A DNA stretch of 64,000 nucleotides from Entophlyctis helioformis (GCA_025526915.1 JAHLKH010000068.1:1-64000); one strand, 5' to 3'. Shown: positions 35,938 through 51,187, counted from the first letter of the stretch. Program-made: numbers and translations. The notes: generated by a model not told the origin, from the sequence alone.

Positions 35938-37843
35938 ATGTCGGACGCTATTCCCAAGGTGGGCAGCTGCAGCGGCGTGGTGGCCGGCTGCGTGGCGGGC
36001 TGCGGGCTGCATGGCGTGGCGTGGGGACACTACAAGGGACAGGCATGCGGCAGAGCACCGACGACGCTTGTGCTGCGCCGTCCAACCCTGGCTGGCAGGC
36101 AGCCGGCGCCGACGATCTTGGCGTCTGCAAGCGTGCTGGCGAGCGTGCCTGCCACGAGAGGCCGGCGTGTGCGTCTGGCCGTGTGCGTCTGTGCTGCAGG
36201 CAGCCTGTCATGCCGTGCCAAGCCTCTCGCTCTCGCATGGTCCGGCCACTTGCCACTTGCCACTTGCCACTTGCCACGACCCACCAGCCAGCCAGCCAGC
36301 CAGCCAGCGAGCCGTGCGCGACACGCACCCTGGCCCCGCATGCTGCTGCAACTAACACGGCGTGCGTGCAATGCGGCCCTGCGCCAGATCCCCAACCTGG
36401 ATCTCACCCACCTGCACTTCCTGCTGGCCCACGGCCCGGCCGAGCTCAAGGACAATGCCCGGACAAAGCTGGTGGCCGGCATCAAGGCCGACAGTGAGTC
36501 CTGCCTGTTGTTGATGCGTCGATTGTGGATCCACACGTTCATCGATGCTGGATGCTGGATGCTGGATGCAGGCGCAGTCGCTGACGCAGTCGCTGACCTC
36601 TCGGGCGACAGGCATGGGCCCATACTACGAGATTGCCGTTGCCGAGCTGGGCATTCCCAAGGATGCTGCTCTGGCCAATGCGCTGCGCGCCGAGAACGAG
36701 GCCGAGCTCAAGAAGCTGCAGGACAAGCTCGAGGATGCCGAGCAGAACCTGGGCGAGACCGACATTAGCGATGCTCTGATTGCCAAGGCGCAGTACCTGG
36801 CCAAGATCGGCGACAAGGTGCGTTGGCCTGCCCGGCTTAGCTTGGCGTGGCTTGCGCTCTGGTTCCTGGCTGTCGACTGACGCGCAGCGCGCTTTCATGC
36901 AATGCTGGCGAGCTAGGAGCGCGCGCTCGAGGCATACAAGGTTGCACTGGAAAAGACGGGCCGCTTGGCCACCGCATCGACATTTACTTTGCGATTGTCC
37001 GCATCGGCTTCTTCTTCCGCGACAACGAGACGATCAGCAAGAACATTGACAAGGTCAAGGGCCTGATTGAAGAGGGCGGCGACTGGGACCGCCGCAACCG
37101 TCTCAAGGTGTACGAGGGCATCTACCTCATCTCGGTGCGCGACTTCAAGGGAGCGGTCGGCATGCTGCTCGACTCGCTTGCCACATTCACGTCGACGGAG
37201 CTCATGGACTACAAGGCGTTTGTCCGCTACGCGTCGCTCACTGCCGCCATCACGCTGCAGCGTCCCGAGTTCAAGGCCAAGGTTGTGCATGCACCCGAGA
37301 TTCTCGAGGTGATCCACGACATACCCCACCTCGAGGACTATGTCAACTCGTTCTACGAGTGCAAGTACGCGCAGTTCTTCCGGTCGCTTGCGATTGTCGA
37401 GCAGAGCTTCAAGCAGGACCACCTGCTGAATGCGCACTACAACTACTATGTGCGCGAGATGCGCATCCGCGTGTATGCCCAGCTGCTCGAGTCGTACCGC
37501 AGTCTCACGATCGAGTCGATGGCGACGTCGTTTGGCGTCACCGAGGGCTGGCTCGACGGGTAAGTTTGTGGTTGTGGTTGTTGTTGTCGTGGTTTGGAGG
37601 GAGGCGGCCTGCTTGCTGCCACGCGACTGGCAACTGACGACTGACTACTGACGACTGGTCCACGGCAGTGATCTGTCGCAGCTGATCTCGTCTGGCCGCA
37701 TCAACGCCGTCATTGACAAGGTCGGCGGCATCATCGAGACCAACCGGCCAGACGCCAAGAACGCCCAGTACCAGGCGACCATCAAGCAGGGCGATCTGCT
37801 GCTCACGCGGGTCCAGAAGCTCTCTCGCGTCATCAACGTCTGA
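35938..37843 (+). CDS. RPN7: 26S proteasome lid subunit RPN7 (PSMD6), one frameshift
   Basis: PCI-domain subunit of the 19S regulatory particle lid. Exons 35938-35958 (seven codons), 36388-36493, 36612-36817, 36917-37559 and 37669-37843; about 383 residues. Family stretches: [88 protein letters not shown]-type helices, [20 protein letters not shown] and [19 protein letters not shown] with [20 protein letters not shown]. At 36957-36960 one G is missing (ALEKTG must change frame to read PLGHRID). This is an essential gene, intact apart from a short G run, so an assembly indel is likely. Confidence 0.94.
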
Positions 37844-37999
37844 ATGGCCTGCACCGCCGCCACCACGCACGCGCACGCACGCACCGATGCGCACACACTC
37901 CTTTCTGTCTGCCAGCGTTGGCCGTGCGCTGTGGCTTGTGAGCTCAATGAAACCGATTCGACTCGCTTCGATTTGTTTCCCCGCGCACGTTTAACAAAA

Positions 38000-40001
38000 A
38001 TGACGAGCTCACTGCATCGGCATCAGCAACAGCAGCAGCGACAGCAGCAGCCGCCGACTGGAGCCCCGTGTCGTGGCGCCGCAAGAGCGTCCACCAGGAC
38101 GTGGTGTACGACGACCCGGCCGAGCTGGCCACCGTGCTGTCCAAGCTCGAGCACCTGCCGCCGCTCGTTGCGCCTGGCGAGGTGCGTGCGGCGACGGTGC
38201 ATGCGGCTGCATGTGGTGGTGTTGGTTGTGGTTGCCGTGGCTTGCTGACACCTGCGCACTTGCTCTGCCGTACTCTGCCGTCCATGCCAATCCAATCCAT
38301 GTCTGCCTGTCTGCCTGGCTACCTGTCTGCTCTGACTGCATCGCAACCGTCTGTTTCCGGCACCGCATGCAACGCCTGGCCGGCCATCGGCAGATCGAGA
38401 ACCTCAAGAAGCTGCTGCAGGAGGTCGCAGAGGGCAAGCGCTTCCTGCTGCAGGGCGGCGACTGTGCCGAGCTCTTTGACTACTGCTCGCAGGTACGTGC
38501 CGTGTGCTGCGTCGATCGGCATGCCTATCCAGCCCTGCCCAACCCGCACGTGCTGGTGCTTGTGGTCGCCGCTGCTGGCGGATCTATCGCCCGGCTGGCG
38601 CTCCTTGCCGAGGCGTCGTCTGCGGCCGGCACTGACGCCTCCCATGGCCCGTGCACCACCCGCAGGATCCGATCCAGAACAAGCTCAAGGTGCTTCTGCA
38701 AATGTCGCTCATCCTCGTGTGGGGCGGCCGCACGTCGGTGGTGCGCATTGCCCGCATGGCCGGCCAGTACGCCAAGCCGCGCTCCAAGCCCACCGAGATG
38801 GTCAACGGCACCGAGTACGTGGCGTTCCGCGGCGACAACGTCAACGGCATGCCGCTGTCGGAGCGCAAGCCGACCCGCAGCGGCTGCTCGGCGCCTACTT
38901 CCACTCGGCGGCGACCATCAACTACGTGCGCGCGCTGCTCGCGTCCGACTTTGCCGATCTGCACCACCCCGAGTCGTGGAACCTGCAGTCGGAGCACTGG
39001 AACCTCGAGCATGTGCGCAACCCCGACGTCCGCAAAGAGTACCAGGCCGTCGTCAGCCAGCTTGTCGATGCCCTCGAGTTTATGCGCACGATTGGCGCTG
39101 ACAGCCCGAGGCCAACCACGCGACGCGCACCGCCGACGTGTTCATGTCGCACGAGGGTCTCATGCTCGAGTACGAGACGACGCTCACCCGCGAGGTGCAG
39201 ACCCCGCGCAACGCTGCCCCGTCGGCTGGTGCGGCTGCCGATGGATCTGCGCCGCCGCCGCCGCAGCCGCCGACCAAGTCGTACAACCTGGGAACCCACT
39301 TTCTGTGGATCGGCGACCGCACTCGCCAGCTCACTGGCGCGCATGTGGAGTACTTTAGAGGCATCGCCAACCCCATTGGCGTCAAGGTCGGCCCTTCGAT
39401 GCAGCCCGACGAGCTCGTGGCGCTCCTGAACGTGCTCAACCCGGACAAGGAGGTGGGCAAAGTCACGCTCATCACGCGCTACGGCGCCGGCAAGGTGCGC
39501 GAGTACCTGCCGGGCCACATCCGCGCAGTGCAAGGCAGCGGGCACAAGGTCGTGTGGTGCTGTGACCCCATGCACGGCAACACCGAGGCGGTGGCGTCGG
39601 GCGTCAAGACGCGCCGGTTCGAGCATATTGTCGCGGAGCTCACGGAGGCGTTTGAGATCCACGGCGAGCTGGGCACGCACCTTGGCGGCGTGCACTGCGA
39701 GCTCACGGGCGAGCCTGTCACGGAGACGATTGGCGGCTCCAACAACCTGGGCGAGGCGGATCTCAGCACCAACTACCAGACGTTCTGCGATCCCCGGTGA
39801 GTCTTGCGTGCTGTTGGTGTTGGTGTTGTCATCGTAGACGTTCATGTGCTGACTCGCGCTGCTTGGATGGCCGCCAGCCTCAACTACACGCAGTCGCTGG
39901 ATGTGGCGTTTCTGATTGCAAAGTACTTCCGGTCGCGGCGCGCATCGCAGTCGCCGACGCCGCCTGCCCAGTCCGAGGCCGTGCCCGCGCCCTCGTTGTA
40001 G
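38000..40001 (+). CDS. class II (plant/AroH-type) DAHP synthase, three frameshifts
   Basis: Condenses phosphoenolpyruvate and erythrose-4-phosphate in the first shikimate-pathway step (EC 2.5.1.54). Exons 38000-38181, 38394-38492, 38666-39796 and 39878-40001; about 512 residues. Class II features: WSPVSWRRKSVHQDVVYDD, LEHLPPLVAPGE, GKRFLLQGGDCAELFDYC, LVWGGRTSVVRIARMAGQYA, YFHSAATINYVRALL, THFLWIGDRTRQLTGAHVEY, VKVGPSMQPDELV, VWCCDPMHGNTEA and GGVHCELTGEPVTE. One base is missing at each of about 38055, 38871 and 39106, always at a run of C; without these the reading frame fails. The C-terminal exon ends in a short Pro/Ser tail. It sits directly upstream of homoserine kinase on the same strand. 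Confidence 0.93.
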
Positions 40002-40085
40002 TTGTCTGGCCGTGGCCGTTGTCGTCGTTGTCGTTGTCGTTGTTGTCATTAAACCTGGCTTGCCCTGCACCTGATCTCGTGCAAG

Positions 40086-41363
40086 ATGGCCAAACGGTTC
40101 ACCATCCGCGTGCCCGCGTCGACGGCCAACCTCGGCCCGGGCTTTGACGTGCTCGGCGCCGGCCTGTCGCTGTACCTGACGCTGACCGTCGTCGTGCCGT
40201 CGGACGAGGCCCGCCTGGCCGCTGTCCACGCAGACGCACAACCAGACGCACAACCAGACGCACAGCCAGACGCACTCACAGACGCAGACGCCGCACTGCG
40301 CATGACGCTCACGTACTCGGGCGACCGTGCCGCCTCGGTGCCGCTGCAGCCGTCCCGCAACCTCATCACCCGCATCGCCATCTACGTGGCCACGGCGCAC
40401 GCCACCAGCCTGCCAGCGGGCCTCGCCGTGCACATCGACAACCCCATCCCGCTCGGCCGCGGCCTCGGCTCGTCGGGCGCCGCCGTCATTGCCGGCATCG
40501 CGCTCGCCGACGTCGCCTGCGGCCTGGCCCTGCCGCGCGCGCGCATGCTCGACTATGCGACGCTGCTCGAGGGCCATCCCGACAACGTGGCCGCGAGCCT
40601 GTACGGCGGCCTGGTGACGAGCTTCACCCTCACGGACGTGTCGCCGCTGACTGAGCGGCTGCGCGACGATCCGTCGTGCTATGTGCACCGGCCCGTGGCT
40701 GCTCCCGTCGCCTCGGTCGTTTCTGTCGCCTCGGCCATCGGCAGCCATCAGCACCACGCGGTCGACACCACAACCACAACATCCACCACGTCGCACGTGA
40801 AACAGCCAGCCGCCCTCGCACCAGCCCTCGCACCAGCCCTCGCACCCGTACCCGTCCCCGATGCCGCCGGCGTCGTCATCAGCCGCCCGCTGCCCATCTC
40901 GCCGTCGATCCGCGTCGTGGTGGGCATCCCGCACTTTGAGCTGCCGACCGAGCTGGCGCGCGCCGTCCTCCCGCCGTCCTACTCACGCCCCGACGTCGTG
41001 TTCAACCTGCAGCGTGTCGCCATGCTCGTGCACGCTCTCGGCGACCCGTCCCCGCACGCACTCACCGTCTGGCACGCCATGCGCGACCGCGTCCACCAGA
41101 CGTATCGCCAGCATCTCGTGCCGGGCCTTGACCAGGTGCTTGCACTGCACCCCACAAACGTGGATGGCTTGCTCGGTGTGTGTTTGTCCGGTGCGGGACC
41201 CACTGTGCTCGCGTTGGCTGTCGGCGGCTTTGATGAGATTGGGCAACGGATCACGGATATCTTTGCAAAGGCGACGGGTGCTGACGGGCTGCCTATCAGC
41301 AGCGACTACATGGTCCTGGATATCGACAAGGACGGGCTAGTCGTCACGTGTAGCGACGAATAA
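40086..41363 (+). CDS. THR1: homoserine kinase
   Basis: GHMP-family kinase that phosphorylates homoserine for threonine synthesis (EC 2.7.1.39). Single exon, 425 residues, longer than the usual 350-360. Motifs: VPASTANLGPGFDVLGAGLS (motif 1), PIPLGRGLGSSGAAVIAGIA (ATP loop), EGHPDNVAASLYGG and GVCLSGAGPTVLAL (motif 3). The excess comes from two low-complexity insertions: DAQPDAQPDAQPDA, encoded by 12-bp repeats at about 40232-40272, and an Ala/Pro stretch around 40800-40870. Neither touches a catalytic motif. It begins 84 bp after the DAHP synthase stop and converges on ATP sulfurylase. Confidence 0.96.
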   Translation: MAKRFTIRVPASTANLGPGFDVLGAGLSLYLTLTVVVPSDEARLAAVHADAQPDAQPDAQPDALTDADAALRMTLTYSGDRAASVPLQPSRNLITRIAIYVATAHATSLPAGLAVHIDNPIPLGRGLGSSGAAVIAGIALADVACGLALPRARMLDYATLLEGHPDNVAASLYGGLVTSFTLTDVSPLTERLRDDPSCYVHRPVAAPVASVVSVASAIGSHQHHAVDTTTTTSTTSHVKQPAALAPALAPALAPVPVPDAAGVVISRPLPISPSIRVVVGIPHFELPTELARAVLPPSYSRPDVVFNLQRVAMLVHALGDPSPHALTVWHAMRDRVHQTYRQHLVPGLDQVLALHPTNVDGLLGVCLSGAGPTVLALAVGGFDEIGQRITDIFAKATGADGLPISSDYMVLDIDKDGLVVTCSDE

Positions 41364-41478
41364 GACACTGTGTAATGCTTGGACAGTTTTGTTGGTTCAC
41401 GGCACGTTGTTGGGTGGATGAGGTTGAATGTTCATTGACAAGAAAGGCTAGAAGAAAGAGGGGAGGCAGGTGGCGAGG

Positions 41479-43835
<2,357 letters not shown>

Positions 43836-44565
43836 GCTGTGTGGATCTGTGTGTGTGTTGGAAGAGAGTCGAACGGCAGAGAAAGAGATCACAACAGCGG
43901 GAACAGGGCAAGGCCAGACGCTTGTGGTTGTGCTCTTATAGGCATCGCGCTGCGGGCCATGGCGCGATCTGGCGTGCGATCTGGCGTGTGTGCCATCTGG
44001 GCTGGAATGGCGCGATTGAGCCATGACGCCATCGCGTCGTGCTGGTCCTGGCTGTCTGATTGGCTGTCGTGTTGGCTTGAGAAGACACGGCAGACACGGC
44101 AGACACGGCAGCTCACCGGGCATGGGCAGTGCCGGAATGTCCCCTTCTTCTGTGTGCCCTTCCTCAGCCTGTGTCCCCTCCCTCTCTCAATAGAGCGCCG
44201 ATTGCCCGAGGCCCAAGGGTGGCACGGCTCGGCGGCTCTCGTCGGCTCTCTCGTCGGCTCGCTCTGCCGCACGGCCAGGCACGGCCAGGCACGGCCAGCC
44301 AATCACAGCGGCTCAACCAAAGATGCGGGTGGCGCCTCTCGCGGCCGCTTCTGATTGGCCGCCACGCCACGCCACAGACTGTTTCACAGAGAGACCACCA
44401 CAGCGTGTTCAAGTGCGTGTCTCGTGTCTCTTGTCTCTTGCCGGTGGCTGCGACTTGCCTCTACTCAAACCAACACCAAGACCAACAAGTAGGCCAGCCA
44501 GCCCCACAGCCCCACAGCCCCACAGCCCCCTCTGTCCACACCCTTGCACATACACTCTCTTGCTC
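43836..44565. promoter_or_regulatory. divergent MET3/NoxR promoter with TATA-like element and CCAAT boxes
   Basis: A 730-bp spacer between two divergent starts, the longest clearly regulatory gap in the left half. On the MET3 side a TATA-like CTATAAGAG (minus strand) sits at 43933-43942, about 100 bp from the start. CCAAT-type pentamers occur at 44059-44063 (minus), 44299-44303 (plus) and 44354-44358 (minus). CACGGCAGACACGG and CACGGCCAGG direct repeats lie in between. Close to NoxR is a CACAGCCC tandem repeat (about 44503-44529). No gene, tRNA or conserved frame was recognised. Confidence 0.5.
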
Positions 44566-46619
44566 ATGGCTGCGTTAAAGGTGCGTCGGTCTCTCACTCT
44601 CAGACTGTCTCACACTCGCTGGCTGGCTGTCTCACGCTGTCTGTCTCACACTCGCTCTCTTTGGCTGGCTGGCTGTCTGTCTCACGCAGGAACAAGTGCT
44701 GCAGTGGTCCAAGGCCATCGAGTTCTTTGACAAGGAAGACTTTGTCAAGGCCTTTGAGGAGTTTGTGGTGCGTCTCTCTTGTCTCTCTTGTCTCTCGCTT
44801 TCTCACGCTGTCTCTCGCTGTGTCTCACGCTGTGTCTCTTGGTGGCTTGCACTGACACCGCCAATGCATGCACGGCCCCCGGTGTCTCTGCGTAACAAAC
44901 TGCACGACCAACTGCATCCACAACCAACTGCATCCACAACCACATCAGGCCTTTGCCGACTTTGGCAAGATCCACTTCAACGTCGGCATGTGCGCCATGC
45001 GCATCAACGACCTCGAGGAAGCCGTACGTCTCTGTCTCTCCTCTCTCTATCAGTCTCTCTCAATCTAATGCCCGACTCACTCTGACCGACGGCCGACTGA
45101 CGCCACAACAGATTGCCGCTTTCGGCCGCGCCATTGCCTGCGACGAGTACCTGGCCGTCGCCTACATGCAGCGCGGCACCTGTCTGTACCACCAGGGCTA
45201 CATTGAAGACGCGCTCGACGACTTTCAAGAGGCCTTCAAGGTGTGTGACTGTGACTGTGACTGTGATTGTGTGACTGTGATTGTGACTGACGCCCTCGCC
45301 TTTGACCCGCCCAGAAACTGCGCAACAACTTCTACATCGACTACACGCAGCTCGGCCTCGACTTCCAGGTGTTTGCCTGCCACGTCATCTTCAACATCGC
45401 CCTCTGCCACATCCAGCTCGGCGATATGGACCGCGGCATGCGCTATCTCAACGAGGCCCTGAATGCCCTCCCCGATGACGGCAAGTTCAATCCGGACGTG
45501 GCCGACATCAAGGAAGCCATCAAGTACCAAGACCGCGCGCCAGACTACACCGTGCCCTACGAAGTGCCGCCGAACGCCATCTTCCGCCCGCAGGACGACA
45601 ACGTCAAGAACGCCAAAAAGGTCGACTATCTGGGCAAGTCCAAGGTCGTTGCCGGCGCAGATGCCACCGACAACTACACGGGCTTTTCCGGCAAGCGCAT
45701 GCGCGACCTGACCCTGGGCCGCGCACCTGCCCGTGCACCGCGCGAGGACAAGCCGTCCAGGGACGTCGTCGCCAAGGCGCCTGCCGCCGTCACGGCATCC
45801 AAAAGCGCCGCAACCACATCCAACCACGTCACCCTCAACCGCAAAGGCACCAGCACGGCCGGATCTGCCGTGGGCAGCACGCAGCAGCCCGGCCAGCAGT
45901 CCAACGACTTTCCTCGCGAGCGCAGCCCGTCGTCTGCTGCTCCTGGCGGCAACAGCGGGGGCACGCTCGCTCGTGCAGCCACGGTCGGCCCCAATGGCGC
46001 GCGGCCTCGCGTCCCGTCGCGCTCATCGTCCGTCAGCGGACCCGGCACGCTGTCTGCCCTGCCACCCCGCAACGACGGCTCGTACTCGCGCCGCCCGTCC
46101 TTGACCGATGTCCCGGAGCGTGGGCCACGCCAGCGCTCGCACACGACCGGCCACTCGGCTGGCTACTCGGACGACGCCGGCCGCGACTACAACGGCGAGG
46201 GCATCTCGTCCCTTTTGTCGCCCGGCTCGCACTCGCCCAGCCCCATGTCGTCCGTCTCGAACCGCAACCTCGAGCGCGACGATCCCTTCAACCACGTCTC
46301 TGTAAACCAGCCGCCGCCGCCCGCATCGGCAGCAGGCACCTCTGCCTCGACGGGGACAAGCGGCGTGCCGCCAGGCAGCATCCGTGTCAAGTGCCACTAT
46401 ACGGAATCGCGTGTCATTTTGGTGCCGGCGTCCGTGTCGTACGCGGATCTGCGTGACCGCATCAGCGCAAAGTTTGGCATGTCCGACTCGCCTCTGAGCT
46501 TCAAGTACAAGGACGACAGCGGCCGTCTTACGCTCATGGTCAATGACGACGATCTGAACGACGCCATTGACCTGTCGCCCGCCGGCCGGCTCGAGCTGTG
46601 GTGTTTCCTGCTGGACTGA
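44566..46619 (+). CDS. NoxR-like (p67phox-type) NADPH oxidase regulator
   Basis: Regulatory subunit that activates NADPH oxidases in complex with Rac. Exons 44566-44580 (five codons), 44690-44767, 44949-45023, 45112-45240 and 45315-46619; 533 residues. The N-terminal TPR array is spread over the small exons (QWSKAIEFFDKEDFVKAFEE, IHFNVGMCAMRINDLEEA, ACDEYLAVAYMQRGTCLYHQ, GYIEDALDDFQEAF) and includes the p67phox-like YIDYTQLGLDFQVFACHVIF. A Ser/Pro/Arg-rich linker follows, then a C-terminal PB1 domain (IRVKCHYTESRVILVPASVS ending VNDDDLNDAIDL). No SH3 domain is seen, as in fungal NoxR. A long GT microsatellite sits just past the stop. Confidence 0.9.
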
Positions 46620-46661
46620 TCACGGCACTCACCCTCTCCTCTCCCTCTCTCACACTGCGTG

Positions 46662-46666
46662 TCTGT

Positions 46667-46715
<49 letters not shown>

Positions 46716-46733
46716 TTTGTGTGTGTGTGTGTT
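46662..46733. repeat. (GT)n microsatellite
   Basis: A tract of about 70 bp of GT dinucleotides, broken by GTCTTT, lies directly after the NoxR stop in the convergent spacer with the C2H2 gene. It probably falls in the 3' UTR. Confidence 0.9.
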
Positions 46734-46805
46734 TCTCTTCTTATCATAATACATGTCATGAATCTACCAACGGGGCTTGTATTGATGCCACGGTGCGACC
46801 CGCGC

Positions 46806-47921
46806 CTATACATGGTCAGAATCCAACGACGGCATGGACGCAAAGAGCCCGGAATCCGACACGGCGCGTACACGTCGACCGCGCGGCACGCTGAGCATCT
46901 CCGAGCCGTCGCCCGTCGCCGCCGCCGACGCAACAGCAGCAGCAGCAGCGGCAGCAGCAACCGCAGCATCCGCATTGCCATAGAGATTGTGTCCATGGCC
47001 ACCATTATACTCGTGTCCGCCAAACTGCGGAGCGGCCTGCGCGAACCCGCCGTTGCGGATATCGTACTCGCCGTCACTGCCGCCACCGCCACCGCTGCCA
47101 CCATCACCGCTGCCACCGCCGCCGCTGCCGACAAACAGCCCAGACGCGTCGTACGAGAACCCGGGGGCATGCACCACAGAGCCTGTCGTGTACACACTGC
47201 CGGTGTACTCGTCGAACCGGGGATACTCGTGTCCGACACCGACACCGACACTGGCACTGGCGCCGGTGCTGCTGCTGTTGCTGCTGCTGTCCATGTAGGT
47301 CGACGACGCCTGAACAGTCATGGACGATGCCGAGACAGAGGTGTCGACGATCCCGCCTGCACCCGCACCCGCACTTGTACCTGCAGCTGCACGGGACGAC
47401 GACGGCAAGGACGACGGCGACGTGTCCAGGACCGTCCGCCGCTTGCCACCAGTACCGCTCTCCATTTTGGCAATCGTCGCCGCACGCCCAACGCCCTTCT
47501 TCGTGCCGCCGCCGCCGCCGCTTGTCGATTCATCCGCACCGTTGCGCAACCCCTCCGCCGCCGCCTCTTCGGCCGCACGCACGGCGCGCACAGCATTCTC
47601 AACGACCGCGTCATGGTCGCGCCCGGGATGCGCCTCGACCAAATGCTTCTGGAACGCGTTCACGCGGCGGAAGGCGTACTTGCACGGCTCGAGCGGACAC
47701 TGGAAGGGCCGGTCGGGTGAGTGCAGCGTGCGCAGGTGCCGCTGGAGGTCGTGCCGCCGGCCAAACGACACGCCGCACGCAAACGGACACGCGTGCGGCT
47801 TCTCTTTCGTGTGCGAGAGGATGTGCGACTTGAGGTTGTACATGCGCGGGAAGGTGGCGTTGCAGCCGTCAAACGTGCAGCGGTACGGGCGTGACTTTGT
47901 GGCTGCACCGCCAGCATCGCC

Positions 47922-47973
<52 letters not shown>

Positions 47974-49982
47974 ACATGGTGGCTCCGCCGTCGTATGCCG
48001 CGTCGACTGTGCCGTCGTCCATCGAGTCCGGTGCGCCATCAAGCGCCGACGAAGCCGTCGATGCCGATGCCGAAGCCGATGCGCGAGAGCGCGACCGCAC
48101 ACTCGCTTTGCGCGACACGGACGCGTGCGACGACGACGAGGCAGCCGACCGCTGGCGGCGGAGGCTCGTGCCCGACTTGGTGCCCAAGCCCGCACTCGCG
48201 GCCGCCGCAGAAGCAGAAGTGGAAGCAGAAGCGTTGGGGCTTGTGCTCAGGCCGGCAGAGCCAGACACGGGCCCGACTGCATACGCGGGATCGATGCCAA
48301 ACGACAGCTGCGGCGACCGCCCGCCCATGACGGCCGCCGTGTCAAACACATGGAACCCGCCGGCGCTCGTTGATGCTGACGCGGGCCCGTAGCGCGGCGA
48401 CGGCGGTGTGATGGTCGGCATGGCAGGCACGGCCAGCCCGCCACTGCCACCCAAGCCGTCGCCCGCACCCGACGGCGGCCTGCGCGGCAACGAATAGAAG
48501 CGGGCCGCCTCGGCCTGGGGGAAATCGTCGACAGGGTGCGGGTGCCCGTGGAACCCGTGGTAGCCATGGTGCTCGTGGTGCTCGTGTGCGAGGTGCGCGT
48601 GCGCGTGGTGGTCGTAGACAGGATAGCCCGTGTCGGTGTCGTGGCCCGTCATGCCCGCATGCCCGTACAGCCGCACATCACCGCCCGCAGATCCCTGGAC
48701 CGCGTGGCCGGCCGGGCCAGCAAACGCGGCCGCAAAGTCGGATCCCGGAACTCTGAGCGCCAGGGCCGACGACGACGACGACGACGGCAGCGACGACGAC
48801 AGCGTGCCAGACAGCTCGCCGCCGTGGTCGCCGCTCATGCCCGAAATGGTCGAGCTGCGCCGCATCAGGCCGGCGTGGTGCTCGTGCAGCTGCTCGCCCA
48901 TCGTCAGCCCGGTCCCGTAGTAGTAAGAGTTCTGGAACGCCGTGACCGCCGCAGCCGCAGCCGCCGCCGCCGCGTCAGAGCCGCTGCCAGCGTGTTGTTG
49001 GTGCTGGTGATGCTGGTGCTGGTGGTGGTGGTGGTGGTGCTGGTGGAACGGCTCGTGCGGGAGCGGGTGCGCAAAAAAGTACGAGTCGGTCCCAAGCGAG
49101 GCAGGCAGGCTGCCGGGCATGCCAAAGGGGCCGGCCGGCGAGATGGGCGTCGTCGGGCTCGCCAGCGCAGACAGGTGCGAGCCGCCGTGGCCGTTGCCGT
49201 GGCCGTGGGCACCAAACAGCTCGGCCATGAGGGCGCCCGAGATGCCGCCGGCAGACATCATGCTGTGCGTCGAGGCGTGCGTCGCGGCGTGCGTCGTCGA
49301 GCCGTCCACGGCGCTGTCGGTCGTAGCCGCGGGCTGGTGCGAGAGCGAGAGCGAGAGCGTGTGCGTTGCCGCCGACGAGGGCAAAGTACCGGCGTCCAGC
49401 GACTGAGAATGCGCGGAAATACCGAGCGACGAGGCGGCCGCGTCCCGGTGCGCCGACGCCGCCGCGAAAAGATCAATCGACGACAGCGGCGCAGGCTGTT
49501 GGGCCTGGGCCTGCTGTTGCCCTTGGGTCTGCTGTTGTTGCCCTTGGGCCTGCTGGCCGTCGAGTTGCGGCTGCAGCAGCGGGCTGCGCAGGTCCAAGCC
49601 GCGCGGCTGCACCGGCGTCGGCACCGGCATGGGCGACAGCACCAGCGGGCTGGGCGGAGAAAAGGAGGCGCTTCCGCCCCCAGCGCCCGAGACGTGCGCC
49701 GCCTGGCCCGCAGCAGCCGACGCGCCGCCGAGGCCGAGCGAGAGCCCGAGGCCCAGCCCCGCCGGCGTGGCCGCGAGCGCCGGCGACACCGACCGCCGCC
49801 CGGCCAGATGCGCCGACGACGGCGGCAGCAGAAAGTTGGACACGGCGAGCAGGTGCGTGCCGCTCGCGTTCGCGCCTGTGGTGCCCGCCTGCGCGCCCGC
49901 CGCCGCGTGCACCTGCATCAGCGGCGACACTGACGGCGGCGATCCCGACACCATCTGCTGTATCTGCATCTGCTGCTGCTGC

Positions 49983-50014
<32 letters not shown>

Positions 50015-51152
50015 CTGGAACTGCAGCTGCGCGAGCTGGTCCGACACGGAGCCCATGAGCGGCGACGGCATGGGCGACAGGCTGGGCGAGTGCCCGCCAA
50101 ACGAAAACACCGATCCGCCTGCACCTGGCCCGCCTCCAGCACCGCCGGCGCCATGGCCGCCACCGGGCAGCGGCGACAGCGACCCCATGTCGGACCGCGA
50201 GTTGAACGAGCCGGCCGTCGACAGCGCGCTGGAGCCGCGTCGCTGCATCAGCGGGTCGTTGCTGCTGCTGTACATGCCCGGGATCTGCAGCGTCAGCGAC
50301 GATGACGGCGGCGTGGACGACAGGCCGGCGGGGTTGGGGCTGGGCGGCTGCATGTTCATGAGATACGGCATGGCCATGCTGATGCCCATCATGTGGCCCA
50401 TGGCCGCGACGCTGTTGCTGTTGGTGTTGTTGGTGTTGGTGTTGTTACTGGTGCTGGCGTGCGGGTCATACGGCAGCATGTGGTGGTCGTCGTGCGAGCC
50501 AATGACCACAGACGGGATCTGCAAGGCGGCCGGCCGGAAGCCTGAGTGCATGCGAGTGTGAGTGTAAGTGTGCACGCAGCAAGTTCCGCACGCCATGGCA
50601 TGGCACTGGGCGGTACCGCATGGCATGCAACGACGTGGCTCGGCGTGGTTGGCCATGGCTCGGCGCTTCTTACCCGACGACGGAACCGACACGGCGGGCG
50701 ATGCGCCGCTTGCGCTCGGCGTGCTGGCCGACCCGGCGACCGAGTGTGCGCTGTTCAAGTACGGCGACTGGCCAAACTGCGTCTGCTGCGTCTGCTGCGT
50801 CTGCTGCGTCTGCTGCTGGCTATTGTGGTCGTTGTGGCTGTTGTAGTGGTCGCCCATGCTGGCCAGCGTGAGCGTGACCGTGGGTGCACCAAGACCGCCT
50901 GGTGCACCAAGACCGTGCCCAGCGCCAACGCCAGTGCCAGTGCCAGCACCAACGCCAGTGCCAGTGCCGGCGGCGTGCGCAGCGGCCGTCTCTGTATCAG
51001 CCGCATCGGTGTCCTGCGCCAGCCAGTTGTTGATAATGGCGTCGTGTGCATCCGTTGCCAGCTCAATGGCCTCCATGTGCAGCTTCTCCTGGCTGACCTG
51101 CTCTACTTGCTGCTGTTGCTGTTGATGTTGCTGTTGCTGCTGTTGCTGCTGC

Positions 51153-51187
<35 letters not shown>

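Noticed and set aside
36957..39107. Programmed ribosomal frameshifting in RPN7 and DAHP synthase
   Set aside because: No slippery heptamer or shared site is seen, the breaks occur in unrelated genes, and a simple missing C or G explains each one.
46659..47720. Plus-strand open frame beginning in the GT microsatellite
   Set aside because: It begins with a Cys/Val dipeptide run from the repeat and continues opposite the zinc-finger gene; not coding.
48536..50561. Plus-strand open frames of 230-465 residues opposite the C2H2 gene
   Set aside because: Composition is Arg/Ala/Val repeats complementary to the low-complexity coding strand; no start context or homology.
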